DNA of 57,590 nt from Desulfobacterales bacterium (GTDB lineage: Bacteria; Desulfobacterota; Desulfobacteria; Desulfobacterales; Desulfosalsimonadaceae): NCBI GenBank assembly GCA_018335195.1, contig JAGXKN010000020.1, forward strand, positions 1-57,590, written 5' to 3'. The notes under the pieces are model-generated. The model was not told the DNA's origin. It did no database searches and saw only the letters and a program-made list of their open reading frames with translations. Every line of letters starts with the position of its first letter. Within the stretch, counting starts at the first letter, position 1. Positions 18,312 through 26,955 of this stretch are shown here, one piece after another. Position numbers and translations under genes: made by a program.

Positions 18312-18346
18312 TTCATGTCATATTCTGTATGAATCCGGTATGGTGT

Positions 18347-20647
18347 CTATCCCTGCATGTTTTCCAGCGTCCGGCGAGCCCGGTCGGATTCTTCGAAATC
18401 CGGGTCGAGCTGCAGCGCCTTGTTCAGAGCGTTTTTTGCCCGGCGCATATCACCCTTCTTATAGTATGTCATGCCCATGTGGTACTGTATGGTCGGGTTT
18501 CCGGGAAGTTTTTCCATGCTTGCGGAAAACTCCCGGATGGCCGCGTCATAGAGGCCCATTTTGTAATATACCCATCCGAGTGTGTCCGCGATTCGCGGAT
18601 CCTCGGGCATCCGGTTTTTTGCCCGCTGGGCCAGTTCCAGAGCTTCGTTTAATTGCTCTCCCCGTTCTGCCAGCACATAGGCCAGGTTGTTGGCTGCCGC
18701 CGCGAAATCCGGGTTGATTTCCAGGGCCTTTCGATAATGGGGGATGGCCCGGTCGCAGTTTTCCCGCATGCAGTTTAAAATGCCGAGCATCATGTGGGGC
18801 ATGACCTGCCCGGACTCCTTGCTTGCAGCTTGTTCGAACTGGGAAATGGCCTTTTCCGTCATCTCTTCTGCGAAATACAGCCGGGCCAGCGAGTAATAGG
18901 GCGGCAGGTAATTCTCGTTTTCCATGAGCGCCTGCTTAAACATCCGCTCGGCTTCCGCAGGCCGGTCCTGCATCATCATCAGCCGCCCTTTGAGATTGTA
19001 GACGGGCGCCAGTTTTTCCGGTTTTCCGGAAAACTGGCGCAGTCTTTCATCACAGTATTGTCCGGCCTTCTCCAGTTTGTCCTGCGCGGTTAGAATTTCC
19101 ACCAGATTGACAAATGCCTGCGTATGCTGGGGATCCCGGGACAGGGCGGCGTCCAGGGCGGAAACCGCTTTTTCGTGTTTGTCCTGCAGCCGGTAAACAA
19201 TGCCCAGGTTGTAATAGCCGGCCGGATTCCGGGGCGAAATGGATGTGATCCGGTCAAACAGCGCCTCGGCCTTTTCGTATTCCTGCTCATGGACATGAAT
19301 ATCTCCGAGCATAGCCAGGGCCTGGACGTTGTTGGGAGATTTGTCCAGCACCTGCCGGCAGGTTTCCACGGCCCGGCCGAAATTGCGCTCTGAAAAATAG
19401 ATGCGGGCCATCAGGAGTCGGGCGGATATATATTCGGGGCTTTCCGGGCCGACTTTGGCCAGGCTGGTTTTGGCGGCGTTGAGCTCGTCGGCTTTTAAAT
19501 GCGCCAGTCCCTGCAAGTAGTATATTTTTTCCGGTTCCGGGAATTTCTCACGGATATCGGCGTAAAGGGCGATTGCCTTGTTGTATTGCTTCTGGGCCAT
19601 CAGTTTGCGCGCCCGGAGCAGTTGGGCCGGCAGATAGTCCGGATTTTTCTCAAGCACACGTTCAATGTAGCGGGAAGCCTTGTCCAGTTGGTTGGCGCTG
19701 ATATAGAAATCCGCAAGGGCAAGCATCAGGCCGATATTTTCAGGCTGAAGTTCAAGAGCCCTGCGATACATGGAAAGGGCGGCATCATAATTGCTCGTTT
19801 TCTCGTAAAAGGATGCCGCGGCCAGATATGACTTGATATTGTGCGGATTTGCGGCAATGGCCCGTTGATAAGCTTTTTCCGCCTTTTCCCATTGCGCCTG
19901 CCGGGCATAAATGCCGGCCAGCAGCAAGTGGAGTTTCGGGTCTTCGGGCGAGATCTCAATGGCATTCTTGATGGTGGATTCGGCTTTTTCCGTATTGTTC
20001 ATCCGGAAGTGCAGCTGGTAGAGCGTCAGGCGCAGGGAGAGCGATTCCGGGTTTTTCTCCACGCCTTTTTGCAGGATGCGTTCTGCTTTCTCGAGGTGAT
20101 TTTTGTCTTTTCTGCGCTGGATGGCGAGATTGGCCAGCGCCGTGTAGGCGCGCTCACGGGTGGGATCGATGTCGAGGATTTTTTCGTAAGTCCGGGCGGC
20201 TTCTTCGAGCTCGTGTTCCCTGGTGTGTATTCCGGCCATGAGAAACAGGGCGGAGAGATTTTCCGGATCCCGCTCCATTAGGGTGTTCAATATGCGTTTG
20301 GCCTCCCGGAAATCTCCCTGCAGCAGATACAGGGTGGCCAGCTTGATCTGGATGGAATTGTTCTCCGGGCTCAGCTCGGCGGCTTTCTGAAATGCGGAAA
20401 ACGCGTCGTTGACATTGCCGAGCCGGAGATAGGTCTCTCCCAGTCTGGCATGTGCCGGAGTAAACTCCGGGTTGATTTCGATTACCTTCTGCAGGGCGTC
20501 TCTGGCGCAGACATAGTCCTGCTGTTCAAAGCACTGGTTTGCCTTGTTAAAATGCATCTCCCGGCGTTTCTGTTCCTTGTCCTGGCAGCCGGCAATGCAG
20601 CAGAAGACCACAAAAACGGTGATAATGGTTTTGGGTGTAGATGTCAT
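18347..20647 (-). CDS. Large TPR-repeat lipoprotein (PrsT-like)
   Basis: 766 aa. The N-terminal signal ends in a lipobox (CCIAGC), so the mature protein is a lipoprotein facing the periplasm. Nearly the whole remainder is tetratricopeptide repeats, about 20, with classic NPxxxxAHxxLGxxY spacing. The overall design recalls PrsT, the TPR lipoprotein of exosortase/PEP-CTERM exopolysaccharide systems, but no exosortase or polysaccharide genes are nearby, so this is only a resemblance. It probably scaffolds an envelope complex. The gene precedes the membrane coiled-coil gene by 35 bp and is likely co-transcribed with it. Confidence 0.85.
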   Translation of the reverse strand: MTSTPKTIITVFVVFCCIAGCQDKEQKRREMHFNKANQCFEQQDYVCARDALQKVIEINPEFTPAHARLGETYLRLGNVNDAFSAFQKAAELSPENNSIQIKLATLYLLQGDFREAKRILNTLMERDPENLSALFLMAGIHTREHELEEAARTYEKILDIDPTRERAYTALANLAIQRRKDKNHLEKAERILQKGVEKNPESLSLRLTLYQLHFRMNNTEKAESTIKNAIEISPEDPKLHLLLAGIYARQAQWEKAEKAYQRAIAANPHNIKSYLAAASFYEKTSNYDAALSMYRRALELQPENIGLMLALADFYISANQLDKASRYIERVLEKNPDYLPAQLLRARKLMAQKQYNKAIALYADIREKFPEPEKIYYLQGLAHLKADELNAAKTSLAKVGPESPEYISARLLMARIYFSERNFGRAVETCRQVLDKSPNNVQALAMLGDIHVHEQEYEKAEALFDRITSISPRNPAGYYNLGIVYRLQDKHEKAVSALDAALSRDPQHTQAFVNLVEILTAQDKLEKAGQYCDERLRQFSGKPEKLAPVYNLKGRLMMMQDRPAEAERMFKQALMENENYLPPYYSLARLYFAEEMTEKAISQFEQAASKESGQVMPHMMLGILNCMRENCDRAIPHYRKALEINPDFAAAANNLAYVLAERGEQLNEALELAQRAKNRMPEDPRIADTLGWVYYKMGLYDAAIREFSASMEKLPGNPTIQYHMGMTYYKKGDMRRAKNALNKALQLDPDFEESDRARRTLENMQG

Positions 20648-20752
20648 CTGGTGTTCCCGCCTGATTGTGAAATATTATTTCATGGACTCATTGCGGATCG
20701 CAAATCCGGAGCTCAATGCCAGGGCCGCGGCCCCTTCCGGACTGTCTGCAGG

Positions 20753-20929
20753 CTATTCTGACGCTTTTTCCGTGCATGGGCAAGTGTTTTCATCTTCCCG
20801 GTGCCCCAGGCAAACCCGGCACCGGCTGTCTGTGCACATCTGACAGGAAAAGCAGTCCGGGCAAGGGTTTTTTTTCGGGGCATCGGGCGGTTGTTCCGGC
20901 ACGTAAACCTTGCCCTTTAAACCGGGCAT
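20753..20929 (-). CDS. Small Cys-rich protein
   Basis: 58 aa from an ATG at 20929 (MPGLKGKVYVPE); a GTG at 21010 would add 27 residues with no obvious ribosome-binding site. A Pro-rich linker leads to a dense cysteine block CPDCFSCQMCTDSRCRVC, followed by a CPC near the end, about nine Cys in all. The pattern suggests two interleaved zinc knuckles or an Fe-S site. Similar short Cys-rich proteins are, to my recollection, common in Desulfobacterota, but function is unknown. It sits alone, 105 bp upstream of the TPR lipoprotein gene on the same strand. Confidence 0.55.
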   Translation of the reverse strand: MPGLKGKVYVPEQPPDAPKKNPCPDCFSCQMCTDSRCRVCLGHREDENTCPCTEKASE

Positions 20930-21188
20930 CTTGACAAAAGGCACAATGTGTTTCCTTGTTTGAATGGTCCTGGAACTTTTAAAGCGCTCGTGGATGGTCT
21001 CGCCGAGCACGATTCTTTAACGATAAATTCGAAATCCGAATACCGGAATTCGCCGCGGAGCATCCCGTAAGGGATAAACAATGACAGAAATTATACATAA
21101 CGACTGAAACTACAGCATATGCTTTATTTGAAGCACGAAGAACACGAAGTAATTGTTTCTATATTATTTTTTTCTTCATTTGATATTG

Positions 21189-22001
21189 TCAAATCCCGTC
21201 ATCGGCCTGGGTAATCCTTTCGTCTCCGCAAAAGACCATGAAACGGTCGTCCTTTGCGCAGGCCAGGGTCATGTTGACCGAGCGTGCCAGATCCGCGGCC
21301 AGGGCGGTGGGACGGGAAATGCCTACCAGCATTTCCAGCCCGGCCCGGGCCGCTTTCTGGACCAGTTCATAGCTGAGCCGCGATGACATGACCGCAAAGC
21401 AGGCCTCGTGGAGATCCCCGTTCATGAATACTTTGCCGATGGCCTTGTCCAAGGCGTTATGCCGGCCCACGTCTTCGGCCGAGGCCATGGGCTGCCTGTT
21501 TTGATCAAAAATCATTGCCGCGTGCGCGCTTCGGGTCTTTTCATATATGGGCTGGCGGGTTGGCAGGCTGTTAATGCATGCCATGACGTGATCGACCCGG
21601 AATGCGGTTTCCCGGGGAACTGATGGCAACATCTGCTGCATGTCGCGCACGACCTCTTTTCCGCAGATGCCGCAGCTCGTCTGGCTGATAAAACCCTTGC
21701 GTTCCAGAAGTTCGGCAACCTGCCCACGCCGCTGGTCTGTCAGGGTGAGGGTGGCCACGTTGGTTTCGTTTTCCTCGCAGAATCCGAGGGTCACGATATC
21801 CCCGGGGTGATCCAAGATTCCTTCGGACAGGCAGAAGCCGGCCACGTGAGCGGTTTCATCACCCGGGGTGCGCATGACCACGGAATATGCCTTGCCCGAC
21901 ACCCGGATGGACAGGGGTTCCTCCACGATCAGGGCTTGGTTCCGCACACTGCGCCTGCCGCCGAAGTATTCGATAAACTGACGATCAATGATATCTGTCA
22001 T
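21189..22001 (-). CDS. fdhD: FdhD, formate dehydrogenase sulfurtransferase
   Basis: 270 aa. FdhD moves sulfur from IscS to the Mo/W-bisPGD cofactor of formate dehydrogenase, an essential activation step. The redox-active Cys pair is C110 and C113 in SQTSCGICGKE, and the nucleotide-binding motif EDVGRHNALDKAIG is present. It is the last gene of a coupled run metX-metW-HsdR_N-like-fdhD: its ATG overlaps the preceding stop by 4 bp. No formate dehydrogenase is in this window, so it serves an enzyme encoded elsewhere, consistent with a formate-using or Wood-Ljungdahl anaerobe. Confidence 0.95.
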   Translation of the reverse strand: MTDIIDRQFIEYFGGRRSVRNQALIVEEPLSIRVSGKAYSVVMRTPGDETAHVAGFCLSEGILDHPGDIVTLGFCEENETNVATLTLTDQRRGQVAELLERKGFISQTSCGICGKEVVRDMQQMLPSVPRETAFRVDHVMACINSLPTRQPIYEKTRSAHAAMIFDQNRQPMASAEDVGRHNALDKAIGKVFMNGDLHEACFAVMSSRLSYELVQKAARAGLEMLVGISRPTALAADLARSVNMTLACAKDDRFMVFCGDERITQADDGI

Positions 22002-22564
22002 GACTGTTTTTTAAAATCGTCGCAGGTGTAATCGTCGCATTCCTTTTGCGAAAGCACTTCCATGGCAAACAGGATGCGTTTTTCCTTTTCCCGCCGGTTG
22101 TCTGCCAGTGCAGCAAAATCCATTCCCTCAAGCTGTTGCATCGCCCCGGATCTTGAAAATATGCCCTGCAGCCCGCTGCTGATGAGCTTTCCGGAGGATG
22201 TTTCCAGGATTTCAGCGTCTTCGGCATTTGTAACCGCGGCATACGGAATTATGCGATCCTCGAGCAACCGGGCCGCGGCCAGGGCAATCCGCCGCCGCGA
22301 GACAAGCGATCCCGGGCGAAACAGGATGATCATCAATGGCTTGCCAGCCGGCTTGAGAAGAAAATCAACACGCACCGTCCCTTTTTGGCCGTCAAGCTCC
22401 AGGGGAAGCCGCAGACGCGAATGGATCTCGGATTTCTCAAAGCCTTTTTCCGTGACCAGGAACTTTGCGATTTCCTGCCGCGCCCGCTCATCATGCGTGT
22501 CTGTCACGCTCTGCCCGGTGAGGTAATCGATGGTTTGGCCAAGGATCAGGTGATGTGTGCCCAT
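21998..22564 (-). CDS. HsdR N-terminal-like protein, probably catalytically dead nuclease fold
   Basis: 188 aa resembling the isolated N-terminal domain of type I restriction R subunits (HSDR_N_2, a PD-(D/E)xK fold): an ERARQEIAKFLV helix, a strand with VDFLL carrying the conserved Asp, then GKPLMIILFRPG. In active members this last strand reads roughly IVVECKAP; here the E-x-K catalytic pair has become L and R, so nuclease activity is unlikely. No HsdM, HsdS or helicase is present. It sits between metW (7-bp gap) and fdhD (4-bp overlap), implying a non-restriction role, perhaps nucleic-acid or nucleotide binding. Function unknown. Confidence 0.72.
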   Translation of the reverse strand: MGTHHLILGQTIDYLTGQSVTDTHDERARQEIAKFLVTEKGFEKSEIHSRLRLPLELDGQKGTVRVDFLLKPAGKPLMIILFRPGSLVSRRRIALAAARLLEDRIIPYAAVTNAEDAEILETSSGKLISSGLQGIFSRSGAMQQLEGMDFAALADNRREKEKRILFAMEVLSQKECDDYTCDDFKKQS

Positions 22565-22571
22565 GTTTTTG

Positions 22572-23189
22572 TTATTCCCTGCTGATCAGGTAAATGCCGT
22601 AGGTGGCGCGCAGGTTGGGCAGCACCTGGACGATGCGGCCGCTTTTATCCTGCTTGTCCGTGTTGATGGTCACCTCCTTGAGAATCGAGAATCCCACCTG
22701 CCCGGCAAACTCTCGGAAATCCTTAATGGACAGTATCCGGATGTTGGGCGTGCCGTACCAGCTATAGGGGAGCTGGGGTGTGACCGGGGCATGTCCGGTA
22801 AACAGCACCTGGGCGCGTACGTGCCAGTGTCCGAAGTTGGGAAAACTGACAATGGCCTTTTTCCCGATGCGGAGCATGGACTCAATCAGGGCCAGCGGAT
22901 CATAGACCTGCTGGAGTGTCTGGCTTAAAATCACATAGTCAAAAGTATCATCCGGGTAATCGTGGACCTCCTCGTTGATATCTCCCTGGATGACAGACAA
23001 CCCCTGCTCAATGCACCGCACCACCCGCTGTTCGACAATTTCGATGCCGGTTTCGCGAACCTGCTTTTGCGCCTTCAGGTGTGCCAGCAGCTCGCCTTCG
23101 CCGCAGCCCAGCCCGATCACCCTGGATCCGGCCCGGATCCAGGAGGCAATCACCTGCAGGTCAAAACGCAGGGGGATGTTATTTTGCAT
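22572..23189 (-). CDS. metW: Methionine biosynthesis protein MetW
   Basis: 205 aa from an ATG at 23189 ([12 protein letters not shown]), overlapping the end of metX by 11 bp; a start at 23222 overlaps further and is less likely. Motifs are [11 protein letters not shown] and [17 protein letters not shown], both diagnostic of MetW. The SAM-type motif I reads [12 protein letters not shown]: the usual Asp before LGCG is Gly. MetW works with MetX in homoserine acylation in many proteobacteria, and the metX-metW pair here is classic. Confidence 0.93.
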   Translation of the reverse strand: MQNNIPLRFDLQVIASWIRAGSRVIGLGCGEGELLAHLKAQKQVRETGIEIVEQRVVRCIEQGLSVIQGDINEEVHDYPDDTFDYVILSQTLQQVYDPLALIESMLRIGKKAIVSFPNFGHWHVRAQVLFTGHAPVTPQLPYSWYGTPNIRILSIKDFREFAGQVGFSILKEVTINTDKQDKSGRIVQVLPNLRATYGIYLISRE

Positions 23190-24351
23190 CCCGGTAGACA
23201 CTGTCGATAAATCCCCTGACAAGATTTGTTAGGCGCTCGTTGGGCAGAAGAAAGGCGTCATGTCCCCATTGCGCCTCCACCTCGCAGAAACTCACGTCCA
23301 GCAGCCCGCCTTTTTTCATGGCCTGGACCATTTCCCGGGACTGGTAGGTGGGATACAGCCAGTCGGAAGTAAAGGAAATTACCATAAATCGGGCCGCGGC
23401 CACGGAAAAGACCCGGACTGCGGAATTGGCGTTTTCAAACCGGGTCAGATCAAAATAGTCCGCGGCCTTGGTGATATAGAGAAACGAGTTGGCGTCAAAA
23501 CGCTCCACGAACTTGGCGCCCTGGTGGCGCAGGTAGCTTTCCACCTGAAAATCCACGTCAAACTGGTAGGAAAGATCGGCCCTGTCCTGGAGCTGCCGTC
23601 CGAATTTCCGGCGCATGGCCTCGTCTGAAAGATAGGTGATATGACCGATCATGCGCGCCACAGAAAGACCCAGATCCGGCTTTTTCCCGCCGTAGTAGTC
23701 CCCGTTGTTCCAATTCGGATCAGCGATAATGGCCTGCCGGGCCACCTCGTTAAAGGCAATGGCCAGGGCGGAATGCCGCATGGTCGTGGCCATGGGTATG
23801 GCCGAGCGCACCATTTCCGGATACTGGACGCACCACTGCAGCACCTGCATGCCGCCCATTGAGCCGCCGGTCATGGAAAGGATTTTTTTTATGCCCAGAT
23901 GATCCATCAGGGCTTTTTGCGCCCGGACCATGTCGCCGATGGTGACAAACGGAAAATCCATGCCCCAGGCTCTGCCGGTTTCCGGGTTCACCGAGGACGG
24001 CCCGGTTGATCCCATGCAGCCGCCCAGCACGTTGGAGCAGATCACAAAATACTTGTCCGTATCAATTCCCTTGCCCGGGCCGATCATGTTATCCCACCAG
24101 CCGGGCTTGTCATCCGCGTCCGAATAATAGCCGGCTGCGTGGCTGTCGCCGGTCAGGGCATGGCATATCAGCACCACGTTGCTCTTGTCGCGGTTCAGGG
24201 TGCCGTAGGTTTCATATGCCAGGGTGATCGGCCCGAGCCTGGCCCCGGAATCCAACACCATCTCGTCGGGCGGCTGGGCAAAGGTGAAAAACTGCTTTTC
24301 CACCTTTCCCACCGATTTTCCGGTCGAATCATGGGTAATGTATTCGTTCAT
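23179..24351 (-). CDS. metX: Homoserine O-acetyltransferase
   Basis: 390 aa alpha/beta-hydrolase enzyme acylating homoserine, the first committed step of methionine synthesis. The nucleophile elbow is GGSMGG with Ser164; the Asp in TSDWLYP and the His in QWGHDAF complete the triad. The DSHAAG and [10 protein letters not shown] motifs are typical of MetX. The acyl donor (acetyl- versus succinyl-CoA) cannot be decided by eye. It is the first gene of a four-gene coupled operon. No SAM or other known riboswitch was found in the 348-bp upstream region, which instead holds palindromic repeats. Confidence 0.95.
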   Translation of the reverse strand: MNEYITHDSTGKSVGKVEKQFFTFAQPPDEMVLDSGARLGPITLAYETYGTLNRDKSNVVLICHALTGDSHAAGYYSDADDKPGWWDNMIGPGKGIDTDKYFVICSNVLGGCMGSTGPSSVNPETGRAWGMDFPFVTIGDMVRAQKALMDHLGIKKILSMTGGSMGGMQVLQWCVQYPEMVRSAIPMATTMRHSALAIAFNEVARQAIIADPNWNNGDYYGGKKPDLGLSVARMIGHITYLSDEAMRRKFGRQLQDRADLSYQFDVDFQVESYLRHQGAKFVERFDANSFLYITKAADYFDLTRFENANSAVRVFSVAAARFMVISFTSDWLYPTYQSREMVQAMKKGGLLDVSFCEVEAQWGHDAFLLPNERLTNLVRGFIDSVYRDAK

Positions 24352-24408
24352 CTTTGAAAATTATTAATTTTTTCAGAATATGCAGACATTGACATTCGTA
24401 ACTCTGCA

Positions 24409-24459
24409 GGGGGCGAACCTGCGTATTCGTCCGGGGCAGGGCAACACACAGGTTTGCCC
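24409..24459. repeat. Two REP-like palindromes between metX and cooS
   Basis: Two related hairpin elements lie back to back: GGGGCGAA-CCTGCGTA-TTCGTCC (imperfect, 24410-24432) and GGGCAA-CACACAGG-TTTGCCC (24439-24459). The second is the reverse-complement version of the first. A near-identical, perfect copy occurs at 30724-30750. Short palindromes of this kind in intergenic space are characteristic of REP families. Confidence 0.6.
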
Positions 24460-24525
24460 TTAAAGTGCCGTGTTTCCGGGCTCTACCACACAATGCGGTC
24501 AACGCGTTCGTGTATTCTGTCATTC

Positions 24526-24550
24526 GGAATTCGAATTTATTTCGAATTCC
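24526..24550. repeat. Perfect 10-bp inverted repeat in metX-cooS spacer
   Basis: GGAATTCGAA (24526-24535) and TTCGAATTCC (24541-24550) flank a 5-nt loop. It lies in AT-rich DNA rich in ATTCGGAATTTC-like words that recur near 10410, 21030 and 35300. It may be a degenerate interspersed repeat or a regulator site; nothing in the sequence decides between them. Confidence 0.45.
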
Positions 24551-24624
24551 GTTATTCGGACTTCCGATTTTTTGATTGCAGAAAAAGAACCGTACTGCGC
24601 CTTTTCCCCCGACTTGGCAAAGTC

Positions 24625-24653
24625 AAAGGGGGGATCCATGGATCCCCCCCTTT
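24625..24653 (-). terminator. Palindromic hairpin downstream of cooS
   Basis: A perfect palindrome with six G, ATCCATGGAT and six C (24628-24649) is flanked by AAA and TTT. On the minus strand it lies about 50 bp beyond the cooS stop and ends in a short T run, so it could terminate cooS transcription. The GGATCCATGGATCC core suggests it may also be a mobile palindrome. The rest of 24352-24699 holds no gene. Confidence 0.5.
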
Positions 24654-24699
24654 ATACAACAGAATCCGTGCGGATTCAAATAAAACGTCTGTTTGAGGT

Positions 24700-26664
24700 T
24701 TATGCCATTTCTCTTCGCTCGGCCATATCCACCAGCTTGCGCTCCCGGGACTTGTCGATGCCCAGGGCCTTGCGCTTGGAATCGATATGGGCGATCATTT
24801 TTTGCGCCATTTCATGGGGATCCGGATCGAATCCCCACTTGCCCAGCCCCTGCTTTTCAAGTCCGTCGAAAAGCAGGTTGTGGAAACGGGTGTTTTCGAC
24901 AATCGGGAAGGTGACCCCGAATATGGTGTAAACCCCGGATGCCACGAAATAATGGCCTATGGAGATGGCCTTTTCGCTCATCCATTCCGGTGCAGCGCCG
25001 GCCACGGGAAGTTCGGCAATGCTTTCTCCCAGACCGCCCACCTTCACCATTTCGCTGGCCGCAATCAGGATCCGGCTGTTGTCCACGCAGGAACCCATGC
25101 CGAGTACAGGGGGCATACCCACGGCATCGCATACTTCGCTCAATCCCGGTCCGGCCAGATACGAAGCCTCGGGAGAACACAGTCCCTCCTTGGCCAGGGC
25201 GATCTGCGAACACCCGGTCTGCAGGACCAGCACATCGTTTTTGATCAGTTCCTTGACCAGTTCCACGTGTACCCAGTCATGCTTGACACGCGGGTTGGTG
25301 CAACCCACCACGCCGGCAACGCCGCGGATCCGGCCGTTGATGATGTTGTCGTTCAGCGGGGTGTAGCTTCCCCGGAAGCTTCCGCCCAGCATGTAGTTGA
25401 TATATTCATAGGAAAACCCGTGGATTCCGGTGTTGCGAATATTGGGAATTTGCACCGGGTACTTACGCGACTTAAAGCGCGAAATTGCCTTGATGACAAT
25501 TTCGTCCGTACATTCGCTTGGCTTGTGCTCGTGGAACTCCAGATGATCCGCGCCTTCAATGTGGCACCGCGGATTGGTGGTAAACAGGTAAGTCCCGTAA
25601 CACTCTGCCACTTTGGACAGGGCCTGCTGGATGCACTGCACGTCCACTGCCATGGCATCCACTGCGCCGGTGACCATGATGGCCTCGGTGGAAGTGAAGT
25701 TTCCGGCATGGGGAACCCCGTGCCGGGAAAGCATCTCCGCTCCGGAGCAGCACATGCCCACCAGATTAATACCCTCGGCGCCCGCGTCCTTGGCCGCCTG
25801 GACCAGGGCCGGGGAGTTGACCGACTGCATCATGGACTCAAACAGGTTGGGTTCGTGTCCGTGGATGATGATGTTGACGTGGTTTTCCTTGAGTACGCCC
25901 ATGTTGACCTCTGCAGCCACGGGAACCGGAGTGCCGAACAGGATATCAGAAATCTCTGTGGCAACCATGGAGCCGCCCCAGCCATCAGAAAGCGCGGTGC
26001 GGCTGCATTGCTTGGTAATGTTTTCATAGTGCTGATCCACGCCCATGTGCGTGCGGTGCATCATTTCCATGATTTCGCGCATGGCGCCCCGCGGGACGAT
26101 TCCCAGCTTCCGCCAGGTCTCCAGAGTTTTCGGGGGTACGCGCTGAGCAAACGGGATTTCACCCTCAACCTGCGTATAGGTTCTTTCCAGTTCCTTGTAA
26201 AGCGCCTTTGCCACTTCCTCGTTGCTTTTTTCTTCCGTCTCAATCCCGATGGACCGGGCTACTTCAATCAGTTTAATCGGGTCCTTGATTGCATAATCGG
26301 TTATTTCGCCGTTTACCACTTCGCGGAACAGATCCAGCATGGACATGCCGTGGTCTGTATGGGCTGCGGCTCCCGAGGAAATCATCCGCCCGAAGTTCCG
26401 CGCCATAATGGTATCAATGGTTGCCCCGCATACCCCGACCTTGTTGTAGGGATCCTTGGCATTCAAACGGCAGGGTCCCATTGAGCAGTGCTTACAGCAC
26501 GCCGAATCAGCGCCGATGGGGCACGCCTTCATGGTTGCGGCACGGTCATAACAAAGTTCCACGCCGTCGCTTCTGGCCTTTTCCAGCATCTGCGCGGTTG
26601 AACTGCAAATGGTAACGTCTTTTACATCCGGCATGGTTCTTTCTTTGGCTTTTTTCTTTTCCAT
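24700..26664 (-). CDS. cooS: Anaerobic carbon monoxide dehydrogenase catalytic subunit (CooS)
   Basis: 654 aa, full length. Ni-Fe-S enzyme oxidising CO to CO2. The N-terminal Cys set C48, C56 (D cluster) and C57, C60, C65, C79 (B cluster) is intact. C-cluster ligands are recognisable in HGHEP (His), GMCCSG, GVVGCTNPR, LQTGCSQ and MGSCVDNSR, and the C-terminal KAISIGHYF segment is present. The start at 26664 has GGAGG upstream; an inner Met at residue 11 lacks a good site. No cooF, cooC, acetyl-CoA synthase or hydrogenase genes flank it, so it is a stand-alone copy whose electrons probably go to ferredoxin. Confidence 0.96.
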   Translation of the reverse strand: MEKKKAKERTMPDVKDVTICSSTAQMLEKARSDGVELCYDRAATMKACPIGADSACCKHCSMGPCRLNAKDPYNKVGVCGATIDTIMARNFGRMISSGAAAHTDHGMSMLDLFREVVNGEITDYAIKDPIKLIEVARSIGIETEEKSNEEVAKALYKELERTYTQVEGEIPFAQRVPPKTLETWRKLGIVPRGAMREIMEMMHRTHMGVDQHYENITKQCSRTALSDGWGGSMVATEISDILFGTPVPVAAEVNMGVLKENHVNIIIHGHEPNLFESMMQSVNSPALVQAAKDAGAEGINLVGMCCSGAEMLSRHGVPHAGNFTSTEAIMVTGAVDAMAVDVQCIQQALSKVAECYGTYLFTTNPRCHIEGADHLEFHEHKPSECTDEIVIKAISRFKSRKYPVQIPNIRNTGIHGFSYEYINYMLGGSFRGSYTPLNDNIINGRIRGVAGVVGCTNPRVKHDWVHVELVKELIKNDVLVLQTGCSQIALAKEGLCSPEASYLAGPGLSEVCDAVGMPPVLGMGSCVDNSRILIAASEMVKVGGLGESIAELPVAGAAPEWMSEKAISIGHYFVASGVYTIFGVTFPIVENTRFHNLLFDGLEKQGLGKWGFDPDPHEMAQKMIAHIDSKRKALGIDKSRERKLVDMAERREMA

Positions 26665-26955
26665 ACGGCCTCCGTATTGGTCAGTTTGGCTTTTTCAAAG
26701 CTTTGGCGCCGGTTCGCCCGACGCGTTGGAAATTCTCGTTCACAAATAATAACGATTAAAAATCACCTTTCAAGAAACATGCCGGCAAATTCTGGTAAAA
26801 AAATCATCATCCGGTGCCGGCTCCGGCCGGCAGCAGGAAAATCCGGAGATTATGAGGTGTCTTATAGAGGCATGGTTTGTGCAGCCTTACAAAATCAGCA
26901 ACCCGAAACAGAAAAAAGGATCCGCATCACGTGCAAAAAATAAAGGAGGCCTGCC

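Noticed and set aside
24352-24480. SAM riboswitch upstream of metX
   Set aside because: Checked because metX is often under such control; the sequence is explained by REP-like palindromes and lacks the conserved SAM-I or SAM-II core.
24787-26484. 565-codon open frame on the plus strand opposite cooS
   Set aside because: It is fully antisense to a gene with all CODH ligands, has no ribosome-binding site and reads as His/Gly/Val-rich shadow sequence common in GC-rich genomes.
26735-26765. CRP/HcpR-like site (TTGTGA half) upstream of cooS
   Set aside because: Only one half-site (TTGTGAAC on the minus strand) is present; the second half is not.
26677-26943. Short plus-strand frame in the cooS upstream region
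   Set aside because: Basic, low-complexity translation, no good start context; the region is more likely regulatory.
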